Assembly (NCBI GenBank): GCA_964654995.1
Contig: CAZZKF010000059.1
Coordinates: 1 to 15,332, forward strand
Source: CAZZKF01 sp964654995
GTDB taxonomy: Bacteria > Pseudomonadota > Alphaproteobacteria > CAZZKF01
Direction of reading: 5' to 3'
DNA length: 15,332 nucleotides
Shown one piece after another: positions 15,157 to 15,332 of this stretch (within the stretch, counting starts at the first letter, position 1; each line of letters begins with the position of its first letter). The position numbers and the translations under genes are program-made. The notes below the pieces were generated by a model. That model saw only the letters and a list, made by a program, of their open reading frames with translations, did no database searches and was not told where the DNA came from.

Positions 15157-15332
15157 CAGAGACCACGCCTTTTCCGGCGGCGCTGCTGCGCAAGGCCGAA
15201 AAACTGGTGAAATCGGCGCGCCAGGCCGGGCTGCGGCTGGTGACCGCCGAATCGTGCACCGGCGGGCTGGTGATCGGCTGCCTGACCGAGGTGGCGGGGG
15301 CCTCCGACGTCGTCGATCGCGGCTTCGTCACC
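15153..15332 (+). CDS. pncC: CinA C-terminal family nicotinamide-nucleotide amidase (PncC), 3' part outside the window
   Basis: The first 60 codons are visible. The reading frame begins MTETTPFPAALLRKAEKLVK and reaches the signature LVTAESCTGGL (29-39), followed by VAGASDVVDRGFVT. This is the start of the CinA-C domain, so the gene probably encodes a stand-alone amidase of about 165 residues without the N-terminal MoaB-like domain. The enzyme turns nicotinamide mononucleotide into nicotinic acid mononucleotide for NAD recycling; Ser34 in the ESCTGG motif is the likely nucleophile. The start codon overlaps the pgpA stop (ATGA). In relatives the gene is often annotated cinA. Confidence 0.92.
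   Translation, partial: MTETTPFPAALLRKAEKLVKSARQAGLRLVTAESCTGGLVIGCLTEVAGASDVVDRGFVT

Overview
The window is a high-GC chromosomal stretch from an alphaproteobacterium, most likely a Rhodospirillales-type organism. This rests on gene order: dusB(nifR3)-ntrB-ntrC-ntrY-ntrX-trkA-dat-hfq-hflX on the minus strand, divergent from ispDF-pgpA-cinA/pncC, with a CIRCE-controlled groESL operon downstream. The fused ispDF and the paired NtrBC and NtrYX systems point the same way. I see no transposon, prophage, CRISPR array or defence island. All genes look like vertically inherited core genes, so I do not claim a new system.

Layout, left to right. groEL (cut by the left edge) and groES (1-1174, minus) follow a near-consensus sigma-70 promoter overlapping a CIRCE operator (1238-1294). 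hflX (1359-2741) overlaps the 3' end of hfq (2731-3000). Three perfect hairpins at nearly regular spacing lie inside the 5' end of hflX (2594-2712). Upstream of hfq is a 468-nt stretch with no convincing gene. Then come a class IV (D-amino acid) aminotransferase (3469-4320), trkA (4393-5769), ntrX (5818-7224), ntrY (7214-9559), ntrC (9731-11188), ntrB (11185-12312) and dusB (12309-13310), all minus. A 192-nt divergent promoter region separates dusB from ispDF (13503-14690), pgpA (14674-15156) and the start of cinA/pncC (15153 to the right edge), all plus.

How the genes work together. dusB-ntrB-ntrC are joined by 4-nt ATGA overlaps and should be one translationally coupled unit. NtrB phosphorylates NtrC, which keeps the GAFTGA loop needed to activate sigma-54 RNA polymerase. 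The membrane kinase NtrY and its regulator NtrX overlap by 11 nt and form a second Ntr pair. NtrX lacks GAFTGA, so it should not work through sigma-54. trkA (K+ uptake control), the aminotransferase, hfq (sRNA chaperone) and hflX (ribosome-splitting GTPase) follow on the same strand. The right-hand genes make isoprenoid precursors (IspDF), phosphatidylglycerol (PgpA) and recycle pyridine nucleotide (PncC).

The items most worth a second look are non-coding: the triple hairpin and non-ATG start at hfq/hflX, an A-rich ARN-type triplet run next to the hfq Shine-Dalgarno sequence, and small dyads in the ntrC-ntrY gap and the dusB/ispDF divergent promoter.
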